From Cymodocea nodosa (taxonomy: Eukaryota; Streptophyta; Magnoliopsida; Alismatales; Cymodoceaceae): 64,000 nt of DNA. Position 1 is the stretch's first letter; every line of letters begins with the position of its first letter. Of this stretch, positions 50,901 to 62,690 are shown one piece after another. The position numbers were made by a program, and so were the translations under genes. The notes below the pieces were generated by a model that was given only the letters and a program-made list of their open reading frames with translations, had not been told where the DNA came from and ran no database searches. Location of the stretch: positions 21,240,001 through 21,304,000 of the forward strand of contig CM072337.1 in NCBI GenBank assembly GCA_036874045.1. The letters run 5' to 3'.

Positions 50901-51809
50901 CTTTGATTGCAGTATAATGTTAATCAATCACTAAACGCACAAGGGTCTTTAAGAGTAGTGTGTGAGTATGTTTCACATTATTTAGACGTACATGTTAGGA
51001 GCTCCTGCACCTTAAGACTAGATGATCTCTAAGCATCTTTCACTCTTTGATAACTAATCTACGTACTGTTTTGTTGATGGTGGCAAATATTCTTTTGTAG
51101 TCTGTTTAGAGAAACTGCTTTAACATTCTCAATTTGATAGTTCTACATATGTAAATTAATTCTTATGAATGTTTTCCAGAAAAAAGAAAATGTTTCCATA
51201 TGCTATTGATTTAATTTTTTGTTTAAGAATACAGTTGCCAAAATGTCCTTTACAAGTCTCACGCCAATCAAACTTTTTATACTTCTCTTTTCTACAATGC
51301 TACTGCAGACAACTTATGAGAACTTCCGATATCGATACGATAAAAAGGAAAATCCGTATGACAAGGGTGCATTGAGAAACTTCATGGAAATATTTTTGTC
51401 CAGTGTGCCGCATTCCCTTAACAATTTCCGATCATGGGTGTCTGAGGAGGTACATGAAGTTGAATCCGATTGCCCAAATATTAAGGCCCATGTAAATAGT
51501 CAGAAGTTGAAAATTGGAAATACCATGGATGGTAAGCCTGTAACCGGTGACGATGATTTTCCCCTCATGTTGCAAAATTTTGATGTTGGCAACACTGGCT
51601 CTGATTCTGATGCTAGAAGCAAAGTCTCTGTTGACTCAATTGATCTATTTTCTCTCAATATTGGTCGAAAACCTAACACTCTAGGATCAGAAGAAATTAA
51701 CGAGGCCAATGCAGAAGGACCTGAGAATTTACTGAATGAGGCCATTGAAAAAGGAAGTGGTTCAGATTCTGCGGTAGACACAGCTGTTGATGTTTCTAGT
51801 GTTCAATGA
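47929..51809 (+). CDS. DHHC-type protein S-acyltransferase (palmitoyltransferase)
   Basis: Five exons in phase: 47929-47985, 48374-48577, 48694-48999, 50137-50364, 51309-51809; 431 codons plus TGA. It attaches palmitate to cysteines of membrane-associated proteins by an acyl-enzyme intermediate. Exon 2 encodes the first two membrane helices and exon 4 the second pair. The DPG motif lies at about 99-101. The cysteine-rich domain starts at Cys152 ([20 protein letters not shown]) and contains the catalytic DHHC at 177-180 ([11 protein letters not shown]). The TTYE motif at about 266-269 opens the last exon, followed by the NPYDKG box and a long polar C-terminal tail. This order matches the plant PAT05-PAT09-like group; the exact orthologue is not assigned. 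A probable 3'UTR intron (51819-52172) begins 9 nt after the stop. Confidence 0.94.
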
Positions 51810-54561
51810 AGATATGGGGTAATTTTGTTGTCGTTTATTATGATAGCCTACAAAATAAATGCTAATGCATACACCAACAGCTTCTACTTTCTAGATTAAA
51901 ATTCTGCAGAACATGCCATTTGGTTTAGTTCTCGCTAAAAAAATCTGTAGAAAATCAGGACTATAATGATAAAGATTTTGTCATTAACACAATGAGAGGA
52001 AGCCAACGATGAGAGTTACTGCTTTCTAGCTCATGGTAAAATGTAACACTTACCATTGAAGATAGTGATAATTGTGAAAATTATTAATCCTTTATTTCAG
52101 TTGCACCTAGTTATATATTTGGCAGGCAGACCATTCTAAACTAACTTCTCTGTTTCTTACATTCATCTTCAGGTTTGCTTCAAAGGAGGATATCTTTCAC
52201 AAGATGATTCCGTTGATCAATCAATTATTGGACTTTGCCACTGGAATACTCGGTTTGCTTTAAATATCCTGAAGCCAAATTCAGTTTCTCAACTCTTCGT
52301 GTGACTCCTTGTCTCCGATCACAGATTGTAATCTAATATCACGGCAAAAGGAGAGCCGGTATCTTTTTCCATTTACTAAGCGTTCATGTTTCATCCTGTA
52401 CTTTGGTTATTTGTAGATAATGCAAATAGATCATTCACTTTGATGACACAAGTGAGTCCATCTTCATCTGAATTTTATTTTCGGCCGAATCCAAGTAGTT
52501 AGCATGCATTTTTAAGCTTATTTCTTCTTTTCTTAATTTAAATAAACTTGCCTCAATAATTTTAAATCTAACAGCAAAAGCAGGATGAATCTTCCAAACC
52601 AAATACAAACTGTGTTTCTTTCAATCTGATAATAAATTATGTTCTTCTTCATCTTGAATAATTGCCCTTGTCAAAGTGGATTAATACAATGGTAATGTTC
52701 TTAAATGGGCTCAAATATAGGACTTATTACCTTAATTTAGAATGGAATATCAATTACACCAGTAAGAAAATGAGTGACAAGTTGACAAAGGTGAAGGTCG
52801 TGAGGCTACCTCAGCCATATTGAATTTCATCATAATAACACATCTTGAGATACAAATAGTAGTATTTACATTGAAGGATGAAAGCCTTGGATTTAAACTT
52901 AATCAAAAACATTACCGTCATAAAAAAATATCTGGACACATTTAAGTGAAGTTTGGCAAACTTACGGTTTAAGTGAGCTGGACACATTCAAGTTATTTGT
53001 AAATAAGATTTAAGCCCCGTTTAGAATCACTTATTGGTAGCTTATTGGATTTCAATTTTTTAAATAAATTAATAAACATAATAAGATGTTTCAAACGACT
53101 TATGTCGTTTGGCTGATTGAAAATTTTATAAGATTATTGAAGTTACCTTTTTTCTTTACGTAAAAATGTGACCTTAGAAAGCTTTTCAATAAATTAGGAT
53201 TATAAGTGTGATCTTCCTATTTTACCCTAAAAAGGCTTGTAATTTTTCTATTGGTAACTTACATTTATTTTAAAATGTTAACTTTTAATGATTGCAAGAT
53301 CTGATCTTCGGATTATTGTGTTATCTTAATTAATCTTGTTTTTAATTAATTACGTAGCACGAAATGTTAACTTTTACGTTTTTCTAGTAAGCTGTTTAAA
53401 CAAGAATACGGTTTTCTATTGCCTGCTTGTGGTGGCTTTTCCATGACAACCATTGACTAGCAGAAAGGGCATGATCATGATTCATGAATGACGGCGTATG
53501 CAGGGAACTGCATTCGGAAGCCCAGCTTCAACGTTGAATATGCTGCACCGCCCACGATCATCATCACATTTCAAGTAGGTTTCAGCTTTGACACCATCGC
53601 ATGCTCTCCCGATAGTTGAAGATTTCCCCATCAAAGCAATCTTTTACTTGTTGCTTGCGTAAGAATCTTGAAAACATTATTGCCTTCGTGAAAACCAAAT
53701 CCATTTATGGATCGTCAGAAATATGCTGAACCATTTCGTTCACAACTACCAGCTCTCAACCTAGAATTATATTTGCTACATTATTATACAAATTTCACAA
53801 GACTAATCGCAAAGAACCATATATCGAATGAATTACGAGACATCTAAATAGGAGACAAATCTATACAAAGGGCGGTCTTGACGCAGAAGCGTGTTTGCAC
53901 ATTTCTCGTAGAACTCGTACAACAAAACGATCATATGGTAATCAAAAGAAAAGAACCCTAATCACAGGATCTCATCTTTGACCGTGACAATGTAGAAACT
54001 GATGAAAAGAATCTCTCCGAAGAGCCCGAAACACTAAATCACATAATTTAAGCTCTTTTTCTCCCAATCGACAACCAAACTAATACCAGAGTCGTGATGA
54101 GAAAAATAAGTACGCCAACAGCTAGAGACTTCCAGTTTCATCAAAGGTTCGACTCCGGTAGCGCACAAATTCTTCCGTAGAAAGGTCTCTACCAGCCTAC
54201 CAGGTTGCCACCTTACAACGTGCAAGCATGACTTCTTAACCCGTTAGGAGTGACCAATCTCACCATAGATTCTGGAACCCAAAGAAACACTACCTACATT
54301 CTTCAATGAGATTATTGAGACGTCTAAGGGGCGATACTATAACTGAACCAGAAGAAGGTTTAAAGAATCGCCGATGCACTTGCCAACATTAACACTATAT
54401 CCTTGGAAGGCCGAAAACTCGATCCCTAGGTGCAAAAATTGCAGTCGAACACCTGGTTGATAGGCAACAGCTTAGAATCCATCTGAATTATGGATTTCTC
54501 AAATGGCGCAACCCACACTTGGAAACAATGTGATTTCTATGAGATATACCTCCAAACCAAC
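51810..54561. other. 3'UTRs and convergent intergenic space
   Basis: The left part is 3'UTR of the S-acyltransferase, with a probable UTR intron to 52172. The right part, nearest 54561, is the 3' side of the minus-strand kinase-like gene. The middle is AT-rich. A phrase 'aagccccgtttagaatcact' near 53015 has the look of a DNA-transposon edge, but no partner end was found. Confidence 0.45.
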
Positions 54562-57500
54562 CTACCCTGAAACATCAACCCGTTTTCCATGGTCATCTTC
54601 GTTAATTGTTCTTTTCAGTCTTCTCAGCCATATCTCATAATCTATTGGATATGGTGTCCCACAAAGACTGTCAACATAATCTGCAAAAGCCTTCAACACA
54701 GCAGAGACGTCCCCAAGCTTCTGTTGAATGATTCTTCTAGACCATGATACTTCTCTCCACTGAAGTGCCCCTTCAACTGAATCTAGATCAGGTAGAACCC
54801 CACCACATAAGAAGTACAGTAAATAAATCAGGCTTTCTGTGTCTGATGCTGCACACAGTTTTCCTTCCTGGAGGACAAATGTTGAGGAAAAGAACAAATT
54901 CATTGACGGGCGATCCCTTTCCTCTAGAACAGCATGACCCCATCCAATAATAACATAAGAAGACTTCCCACCGCTACTCACACGGATAACATTATCTGGA
55001 TGAATGTCCCCATGCCGGATGCCAAGTGAGGCTGAAATTGAAAGAGCAGATAAGCAATCATGGCAGCATCTTAGTGCTTCATCATAACTGAATTTCCCAT
55101 TTCTAACCAAGTCCGATAAAAATTCACCAACTGGTGAAGTAACCAAGATAGGAGTCCCACACCATGGGTGGGCACAGGTGCCACTCGAAGTTGTCCTGTT
55201 GCACTCTCCAGGATGAACTATCCGGCCAGAGGAAGCTAGCTCAGGAAGATACTTGCTGGACAGATCCTTCTGTTTCATCAGCATCAGTATCTTAGTCTGC
55301 CTTTGGACGTGATACCACAAATTCATATCCTCCCATGCCGGCTCCAGCTGAGAAGGACTGGATCCAACATACAACATGAATGTTTTACCAGGCTCTTCCA
55401 TGGGAGATGCAATATAAATTGGAAGTTCGCCTGTCCTTAGGATTTCATCTATGAGGTATCCTTGTGAACTTCCATCCTCCAGCCAAAGAACTGATCCTTT
55501 TGCAAGCTGCAATGTCTCTCGGGGCTCAGCTTTAATGGATTCTTCCTGGACTTCAACAATTTCAGAAGAAACGCCATGTTGCTCAAATCGGAGTAATCCA
55601 TTGCTAATGACATGTGTATCTACCAATTCCCTTTCAATTCTTCTACTTTGAAGATGGACACCGTGTTCATTGGCAACATCTTCTACTGCATGTTTTGGCA
55701 ATCCACAGAATTGAATGATAGAGTAGAATGTAGCAAGAAGCAATTGTAGTGTTGCAAAATCTCCCCAGTTGGCATTTCCAAGTTTGTTCCAAATTCGGTC
55801 AACAGGGGAAACTGAGATCTTGGAGTGATTTTTTATCCACTCAGCTGCACTTGCATATACATTACCTGAGACAAAATCTAACTTACTAATATCACCTTCA
55901 ACTTTTACAACCCCACCATACTGGGAGTCAACAAGTAGCACGTAAACACAATTTGAGTGGCTTGAGATTTTACTGGATTTGTTGAGGGTCCGTGACAATA
56001 ACACTCGAAGCCCAAAAAACAGAGCTTCCCCAATAATTGTTTGGGATGGCTGCTGATCACTACCCATTGAAAGAGACCCAATATCTGGCCTTAAGAGAGC
56101 CAATTCAACAATATGGTCCCATTTTGCACGTGAATGTTTGCTGTTTTTCAGAATTATGCAAGTAGCACAAATACCTTCAAGCTTCCTATTTGCAATAGCT
56201 TTCTCTGCATGATAAAATTTAGAATTTGTGCCATGAAAACAGGCAACAGAGAAAGGCATGGGCACACCTTGGCCCCAAAATGTTTCCCACAAACCCTTCA
56301 CACTTGCATGAAGGAAATCTTCAATTGCAAGATGTGCCGTTGCTTCAACTGCATCAGATGTTGAAGCATAGAATGCATTAGGCATCCGTATCAACTGTTG
56401 AAATGGAGTGCCTTCCAGTGCATAATCAAATTTCTGAAGCTCAGTCAAGTCAAAAGGAACATCAAATGCAGGTTTCCTAAGTTCTGGATCTTCAGGTAAT
56501 GCAGAAAACCAATCTTCAAGATTTTTATTGAAAATTTCACTGTCTACAAATTTTCGAAGAAACTCTTTTCGACCAGAAGATGATGAACCCCTGTGCCATC
56601 CTGCCGAAGATAAACCTGATCTGTTTGGGCCTGACCCTCCTGATGTATGGTCAGGAGATCTACCTGCCAAGAATATGCATTGTAAACTTTTTATGCATTC
56701 TAACAAAAGATTTGTAGACTATATGTTCAATCTGAAACTGAATGCAAATAGCATCTTATAAGACTACAAGGATTATCATGTTCGATTGAATGAAATCTGG
56801 CATGACATGTTTGTTTGGTAGCTTCTCTGAAGCAAAACAAAGGAAAATTGTGTCTGATTGTATGGAATTAAATAACGCATGCAGCCAAATTTCACCGACA
56901 TGTGCTGATTTTTTGAATTTTCAAAACAACATCAATATTGATGTCGACATGGCAATTTGTAAACAAAGGTAATTTTCTTCACCATATTTTTGCTAGCATG
57001 ACTTCAACATTACAAAATTTTACCAACACACGTCATTCTTTAATTTACCAAAGTCTGATATGAAATCAATGTTGAATTCCTTACTCGGTTGCTGGTTAAA
57101 CATAAAATAATACATACGTAGTAGGAAGTTTGAGATAATTAGTACTAACAAAATTAATGTTTTAGAAGTGTAGAAATCCAAAAATCAAATCAACATAAAT
57201 ACAAAAGAAGAGCAGAAATTTCAAGCGAAGTTAAATCCAAAACATATGCATAGAAACATGGAATGCCCACAAACAAATCCGAAACCTCAAACAACTTCAC
57301 AAACTCATTCCTTGCATGGCAATAATCCCAGATGTTCGTTTACTTTTTATACTTCATGTACAGTTGCCTATTCTATTTTTAAAGCATACCATGGTCTTAT
57401 ATGTGTCCAACCCACATAGTGGGGTTAGGAGGACATGATTGTTGCTGTTATTGTTTTATCATGCATTTGCATTATTTTTATGGTGGCTGGCTGGCTGCCA

Positions 57501-60500
57501 AGGCTCCATTTGAGGACTAGGTGCTGGCTGAATTCCATAATGATGATATTTTTATATTATGGGCATCCAAAAGTGACCATTGATGACTATATTTATTTTT
57601 TCTTAATTTTTTCTACTTGTATTGAATATTTTCGATATAATTATGATTAGTCAGTTATTAGATTTTTTATTTTTATTTGTTAATGATTTATTGTAATTAT
57701 AGAGGTCATTATGGATTTGAAGGATAATTGGGAGTTCATTTGTATCTAAATTGTTAATTTTAGTTTTAGAAAATTACATATCAAATTACTAATACATTAA
57801 CATCTTTATAAGCATATTAGAATATCTGGAACATGTAAAAACTGAATTTTTATTGTTAATGAGTGGAAGTTGTATAACATTCATAAGCAAAAATGTCTCT
57901 ATATGTAAGGCTACACGGAAGGGACAAACATAAACAAAGTAAGACTAAACTCACTTATAACACAAAATCCTAATATATTATTTTCTTTAACACTCTCCCT
58001 CGAGCTAGAGCATCCAACTTACAACAAACTTAATAAATCAATAAACAAACAAAGAAGAAATAATAGATACATAGAGGAATATAAAAATCAATTACTGTAA
58101 CAAAAGTAATAACAACAACACTAATCAAGGAACTTGTTGTGTTCCATGAGAAGAAAATAAGTGATTGAAAGAGAGAGATCACACAAAGACAAGGATTTAC
58201 GTGGTTCCCCCTTAGGGTATGTCTTCATCTCTAAGGTTCCCCCTTAGAGATGGAGGTTAGGTGGTTCTTCTTGTTTGTTCAAATGGGGATACAAAATTTG
58301 GAGCTTCCTTTGAGTGCCCTAGACCTAAGCTTATATAGCTTGGACACACATAAATTCAAATTACAGAATTACCCTTAATACAGATTACATAAGTTCAAGA
58401 CACATTTCAACAGAACTTTATCTCAAATAGTAGAATAATCATTGGATACATTCTGAGACACGAAAGCAATTGCTATGACAACAGGTAGTAGTCTAAAAAT
58501 TATATCTTAGACAATAGTAGAACAACCATCAGATAATACAATTCAAAACAGTAGGATAGATAAGCATGTGATTTATCCTTAGAAAGCAAGTAGATAGATG
58601 TAAACCACCATCAAGTTTTCTTTTAGAATTTTTTTTATCTTTTTTACATCTACCATTTTTTTCTAATTTTTTACAAAATAATATTTTTTCCTTCTCTCCC
58701 TTTTCTCTTTCCTTTCTCTACCGCTTTCCCTCTATTTTTTGTCTTTTTTTTTCTTCCTTTTTTTCGTTCTCCCTCCTCCTCCTCCTCAAATCTTCTTCTT
58801 TCCATTTTTTTTCTCTATTTCCTTCTTCCCTTTTTTACTTCTTTCCCTTCTTTTTTTTCTTCTTTTTTTTTCCTCCCTTCTATTATCCCTTTTTCCACTT
58901 TCTTCTTTGTCTTTCTCTCTTCCCCTCCAAACCCTAATGAGTGCAAGCAATGAGGAAGATGACAATAGCTACTAAAGGGAAGAAAGGATGGTGGAGTCGG
59001 GCTTAAGACAATTCTTGAAGGAGAACAAGGAAGTTGAAGCTACACACTTAGACTTAAGCCAAGCCACCACCATGGAGTTAGGTTGCCCACGGATGAGGGA
59101 ACTTGAGGTGCTGATGTCAGCCTTAGACTCAAAGTGGTTGGAGCAACTCGTTGATGGGTTAGACCTAAGAGAGTTCATTAGTAGCGCGGTTGGAAGAAGA
59201 CCAACAATGTTGGTGTCACTGAACAAAAAAGAGGAAAAAATCAACAGAGAGAAAATAACCTATGGTGGTGCTGAAGGGGAAAATAGAGGTGGAAAGGTGA
59301 AAAGCACAAAAGGGAGTGGACACAAGGAACACAGGCAGTTAATGTAGGGGGTTGATGATGGCTGACGATAGCAATGGTGGTTGACATAGGAGTAGGGGGA
59401 AAACTTTTGGCCTCAACAAGGGCTAAAGAGACTTACAGCAATGGTAATGGTTGGGAGGAGGGTGAAAGAAGGTTTTCCCTCCTCCATACCAAAGATATTT
59501 TAAACTTTTTAGACTCTTAAAGTCTAAGCTCTAATACCATGTTGGAACATAAAAAATGAGTAAAAGTTATAAGTCATTCATAAGCAAACAAGGCCTCTAT
59601 ATATAAAGGCTACATAGAAGGAACAAACATCACTCTAATAATGTAGGACTAAACCCACTTACAACACAAAACCCTAATACATTATTTTCTCTAACATTTA
59701 TTGCTACCTAGTCCAGTCATCCAAGTTTTTTTTTTATAATAGTCTAGTGATCCAAGTGACCAGGGCGGTGCCTTTGCTCATTGCCTAGTAACCAGCACAG
59801 TGCCTTTGCTCATTGCCCTTGTACCTTATTGACATGATAGCTATGTGTGTCTTTATTTATTTTTGTAGTTCGTTTGTATTTGTAAAAGAGTAGTATGAAA
59901 TTTCTACTGCGGAAAAATTTTAGATCCTCTATGCCAAGGATTGAAATTCGGAAAGTCATTACATGTTGAATATAATTTTCCAAATATAAAAAGAGTGGAA
60001 TATATACAACAGTAAATCAGATTTAACACAATTTATAGGGGATCGTGGTCCTAATCTTTTAGAACAGATCTACATGACTTCAAAGTGGCAGGCTCAGATC
60101 AATGGCCCATTAAATTTCTTCTGTTTATTTTTCCTTTTTGACAACATTGATGACTCTTTCACACTTGGGCCGTGGCAGTTGTTCCCAATTTTTTCGCATG
60201 TATTATTAATTCGTCAAAACAGAAAGGTAACATGGCCATACGAGATGTTTCATCACCGGTGGAAAAACCCTGGTCATACAAGACGTTTCACCTCCAGTAG
60301 AGAAACTTTCTCTCGAAGAATATGTTCCACACTCATAAGGTTGCGAAACCATGGAAGTAGATAAAGATGCACATTATTTACAGCTAGCAGTGACCTAATG
60401 TAGCCAAAAAGAGCAAATAACAACCTTAGGATAAAATCCCGCAAACAGCGACTCTCAACTAGCAGATAGTAATGTATTTTCAATTGAGCATCGAGCAGCC

Positions 60501-60806
60501 AGAATTCACCCAAAGTGCAACGCCAATTAATAGCAAATTCAAGAGGCCACCCGATACCATTCAGAAACGGAAGGGGAAAAAAGATACAAAACCGAATTTC
60601 AATGGAAAGCCCCGATCTCCTTTTAGCAATCTCAAAAGAACACCCTTATAAAATGAGCTCCAAAAGTGGAGCTCTATGTTAAAATCGCAATCGCCCAATT
60701 TCTTGGCAAAAAGACAAGTAATGATCTCCCCACAACAGATCCAAAACATCAAGGAGGAGAAGAGCGGGGGATGGAGCTAGGGTTTGGGGGGGATCTGACC
60801 TTCCAT
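54562..60806 (-). CDS. Uncharacterised plant protein with a degenerate kinase/APH-like C-terminal domain
   Basis: Two coding exons: exon 1 60800-60806 (ATGGAAG) and exon 2 54562-56663; 702 codons plus TGA. Exon 2 opens in phase after a good acceptor (TTGGCAG|GTAGAT), giving MEG|RSPDHTSGGSGPNRSG. The 7-nt exon was chosen because it lies at the end of a GC-rich leader, precedes a GT donor and supplies exactly the missing phase. Residues about 70-330 form a conserved plant-specific region without a known motif. The C-terminal part has a kinase-fold core: RHGDIHPDNVI at about 552-561 matches the catalytic loop (H-x-D-x4-N) of aminoglycoside/choline-kinase-like proteins. The metal-binding aspartate of the following 'IIDWG' is replaced by glycine (IIGWGHA, G575). 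It is probably a pseudokinase; function unknown. The 4.1 kb intron holds an LTR element. Confidence 0.8.
57860..59696 (-). mobile_element. Small non-autonomous LTR retrotransposon (family copy 3)
   Basis: A left repeat (about 57860-57992) and a right repeat (59540-59696) are direct copies sharing 'cattcataagcaaa', 'tatataaaggctac', 'actaaacccacttacaacac' and an 'attattttctctaaca' end. In minus orientation the right LTR is followed by TGGTATTAGAGC (complement about 59527-59539), a Met-tRNA-type primer site. The left LTR is preceded by a polypurine stretch (CTCGAGGGAGAGTG). The inside has a 300-bp pyrimidine tract (58640-58930) and a purine-rich frame without gag/pol similarity. It lies in the same orientation as its host gene and is clearly related to copies 1 and 2. 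Confidence 0.75.
58640..58930 (+). repeat. Long polypyrimidine tract
   Basis: Nearly 300 bp of almost pure C/T on the plus strand (purine on the sense strand of both element and host gene). A shorter homologous tract is at about 41250-41400 in the sister element. Confidence 0.85.
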
Positions 60807-61110
60807 CGGCAGCAGAGGAGCTACTTGGAGCTACGAGCGAGGAAAGGCTGGCAAGCAAGCGGCGGGAGACATCCGTGGCAGGCCTCCGGAACCGAATCAC
60901 CGCAAGATAACAAAATCGAGCGCAACAGATGCGACGACAACAACAACGACGACAAGAGTAGGGAGAAGGGAAAGAGAGGTAGGAGGAAGGAGCGGAATAA
61001 TTCGGACAGACAAGCAACGAAAACCACAAGGAGAAAGGAAAAGGAGAAGGGGAATTGGGAGGCGGAGGAGGAATAAAATGTTAATGTCGTCGCCGGTAGT
61101 AAAATAGTGG
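60807..61110 (-). promoter_or_regulatory. Leader of the kinase-like gene with a 13-codon upstream ORF
   Basis: On the minus strand this is a GC-rich, C/T-rich stretch typical of a plant 5'UTR, ending at the ATG at 60806. A short upstream ORF (60872 down to 60831, encoding MSPAACLPAFPRS) ends 24 nt before the main start. The transcript start is not visible, so the leader's length is uncertain. Confidence 0.45.
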
Positions 61111-62260
61111 AAGTTGCAAGTCACTGGGAAGACGACTGTGGGTATCTCATGGTCAAGTCGACCACCACTACCGCATTTTCTCGCGGTTTGGTGCGTTAGG
61201 AACGAGGCCGATGACAGGTGGATGTGCGTGTGTGGCGTGGGGCCCGCGTAAAAGGTTGTTCAGTGGATGAATGTCTCCGTGTTATTAAAAAAGAAAAAAT
61301 CTTTCATACGAAAACAATGATTCCATTTTTATGTTTTTTATACTAATTATTAAGTAAAAACATGAATATCATTATCTTTAATTTAAAAATTATTATAATT
61401 AAGATACAATAAATTTTATTAATTATAAATATTATTATTATATATATGATAAAATTTTCAATTAAAGTAGATAATTATTATTTCTTTAATTTAAAAAATA
61501 TTAAAATCTGGTATATTTTGTTAAATTTTAAGTGTTGCCTTTTAGATGAAATTTAATGGTGCATGCAGCTCTAAATTAGAATGAAATTCTATTATATATT
61601 TTATTTATTAATAAATGTATAAGAAAGGCGTACAACCTTGTAGACATATTCTATTATTTTTAGCTTTAAATTTTATATATTGCAGCGTATCTTCTCGATG
61701 TTCTTTTTAGCTTCTATTTTTAGGATTGTTTTATTTCTAATTTCACCTTATTCTTCTTTCGACGTGCTTTGCTTGGTGATGATTTTCTTTAATGGTTTTT
61801 TGCTTAATTTCTCCTTCCTGTTTGGAGCTCTTTGCATTAATTTCATGGTTTAGTTTGGTTAAAAATGTTACAACAGTTTTGATTTAATGGTTCAATTCTC
61901 GGTTCTAAGTTTTAAGTATGGTTTCAGTAAGATGTGTGTGTGTGTGTGTCTATATATATATATATTTATAATAAAAATAACCTATTAAAAAGGTAAATTT
62001 AAAAAATTAGAAACTATGTGACAAATATCATGCATTCTTCTTGTTTTCGTGTCGTGTATGTTATACTTCCAGAGTGTTTATTAAGATGAAATTAAAATGT
62101 GTATTGAATGCAAATTTTAATTGGACTTTTTTATTTTGTGTATTATTTTTTGAAAATAACCTTCTATTATTAAAATTTAATATTACAATGAAAATGACTG
62201 TGACGATGTATATAAAAAAAAAAATGAAAGGCGGTGATGAAAAATAAAAAATTGAAATGA
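61111..62260. other. Intergenic, AT-rich, with a TG/TA microsatellite
   Basis: The stretch contains the likely promoter of the kinase-like gene on its left side and a compound (TG)n(TA)n microsatellite at about 61931-61966. No gene is supported. Confidence 0.5.
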
Positions 62261-62261
62261 A

Positions 62262-62690
62262 ATATGTATGGTTGGTAAAGTCGGTGGGAGGAAAGAAATT
62301 TATTGCCGCTCCCGGAGAACCAAGCCGAAGAGGACATTTTCCTTCCGTCTGCTCGTGCACGCGAAGGAGTTGTCGACGATTCCACGCGTGTGAGGAGGAG
62401 GTCGTCGGTCCGTGTGCGGGAGGAGAGCGTCAACTACCGGAGGCGAGCACTGAGCTGCGCGTCTCCGTCTGGTTGTTCGCACGAGGGAGACGGACGCTAA
62501 TCTCCGTCGCGGTGGAGCCGACGACCGTGCACGCGCGCGTAACTTCGTCTGTATGAATTTGCGTTGCACGCAAGGAGAGCTGCCGACGTTCCGCGAAAGA
62601 GGAAGATTGGGTCTTGCTTGACGTGTTAGGTGTGCTTTGGGGAAGGAGGAGAAGAAGGGAGAAGTTTAGATCTGAGATTAACGATAAGTA
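62262..62690. other. GC-rich island of unknown nature
   Basis: A 430-bp block, markedly GC- and CpG-rich in an otherwise very AT-rich region. Open frames of 60-100 codons exist on both strands, but none resembles a known family, and they overlap each other as expected for GC-rich DNA with few stops. It might be a leader exon or promoter of a gene beyond the window, or part of a transposon. Confidence 0.35.

Larger units (their letters stand above)
56664..60799 (-). other. 4.1 kb intron of the kinase-like gene
   Basis: This intron separates the start codon from the rest of the coding sequence. It contains the LTR element at 57860-59696, a further retroelement-like piece at about 58130-58480 ('acgtggttcccccttagg' phrases) nested in it, and otherwise AT-rich DNA. 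No independent gene is supported. Confidence 0.6.

Noticed and set aside
54562-56706. A 714-codon single-exon reading of the kinase-like gene starting at 56706
   Set aside because: The first residues (MLECIKSLQCIFLA) read through a good acceptor (TTGGCAG) into intron. The 7-nt upstream exon restores a sensible start in phase.
60666-61076. 136-codon plus-strand frame over the kinase-like gene leader
   Set aside because: Lysine/arginine-rich translation of the complement of a C/T-rich 5'UTR; no similarity to a known protein.
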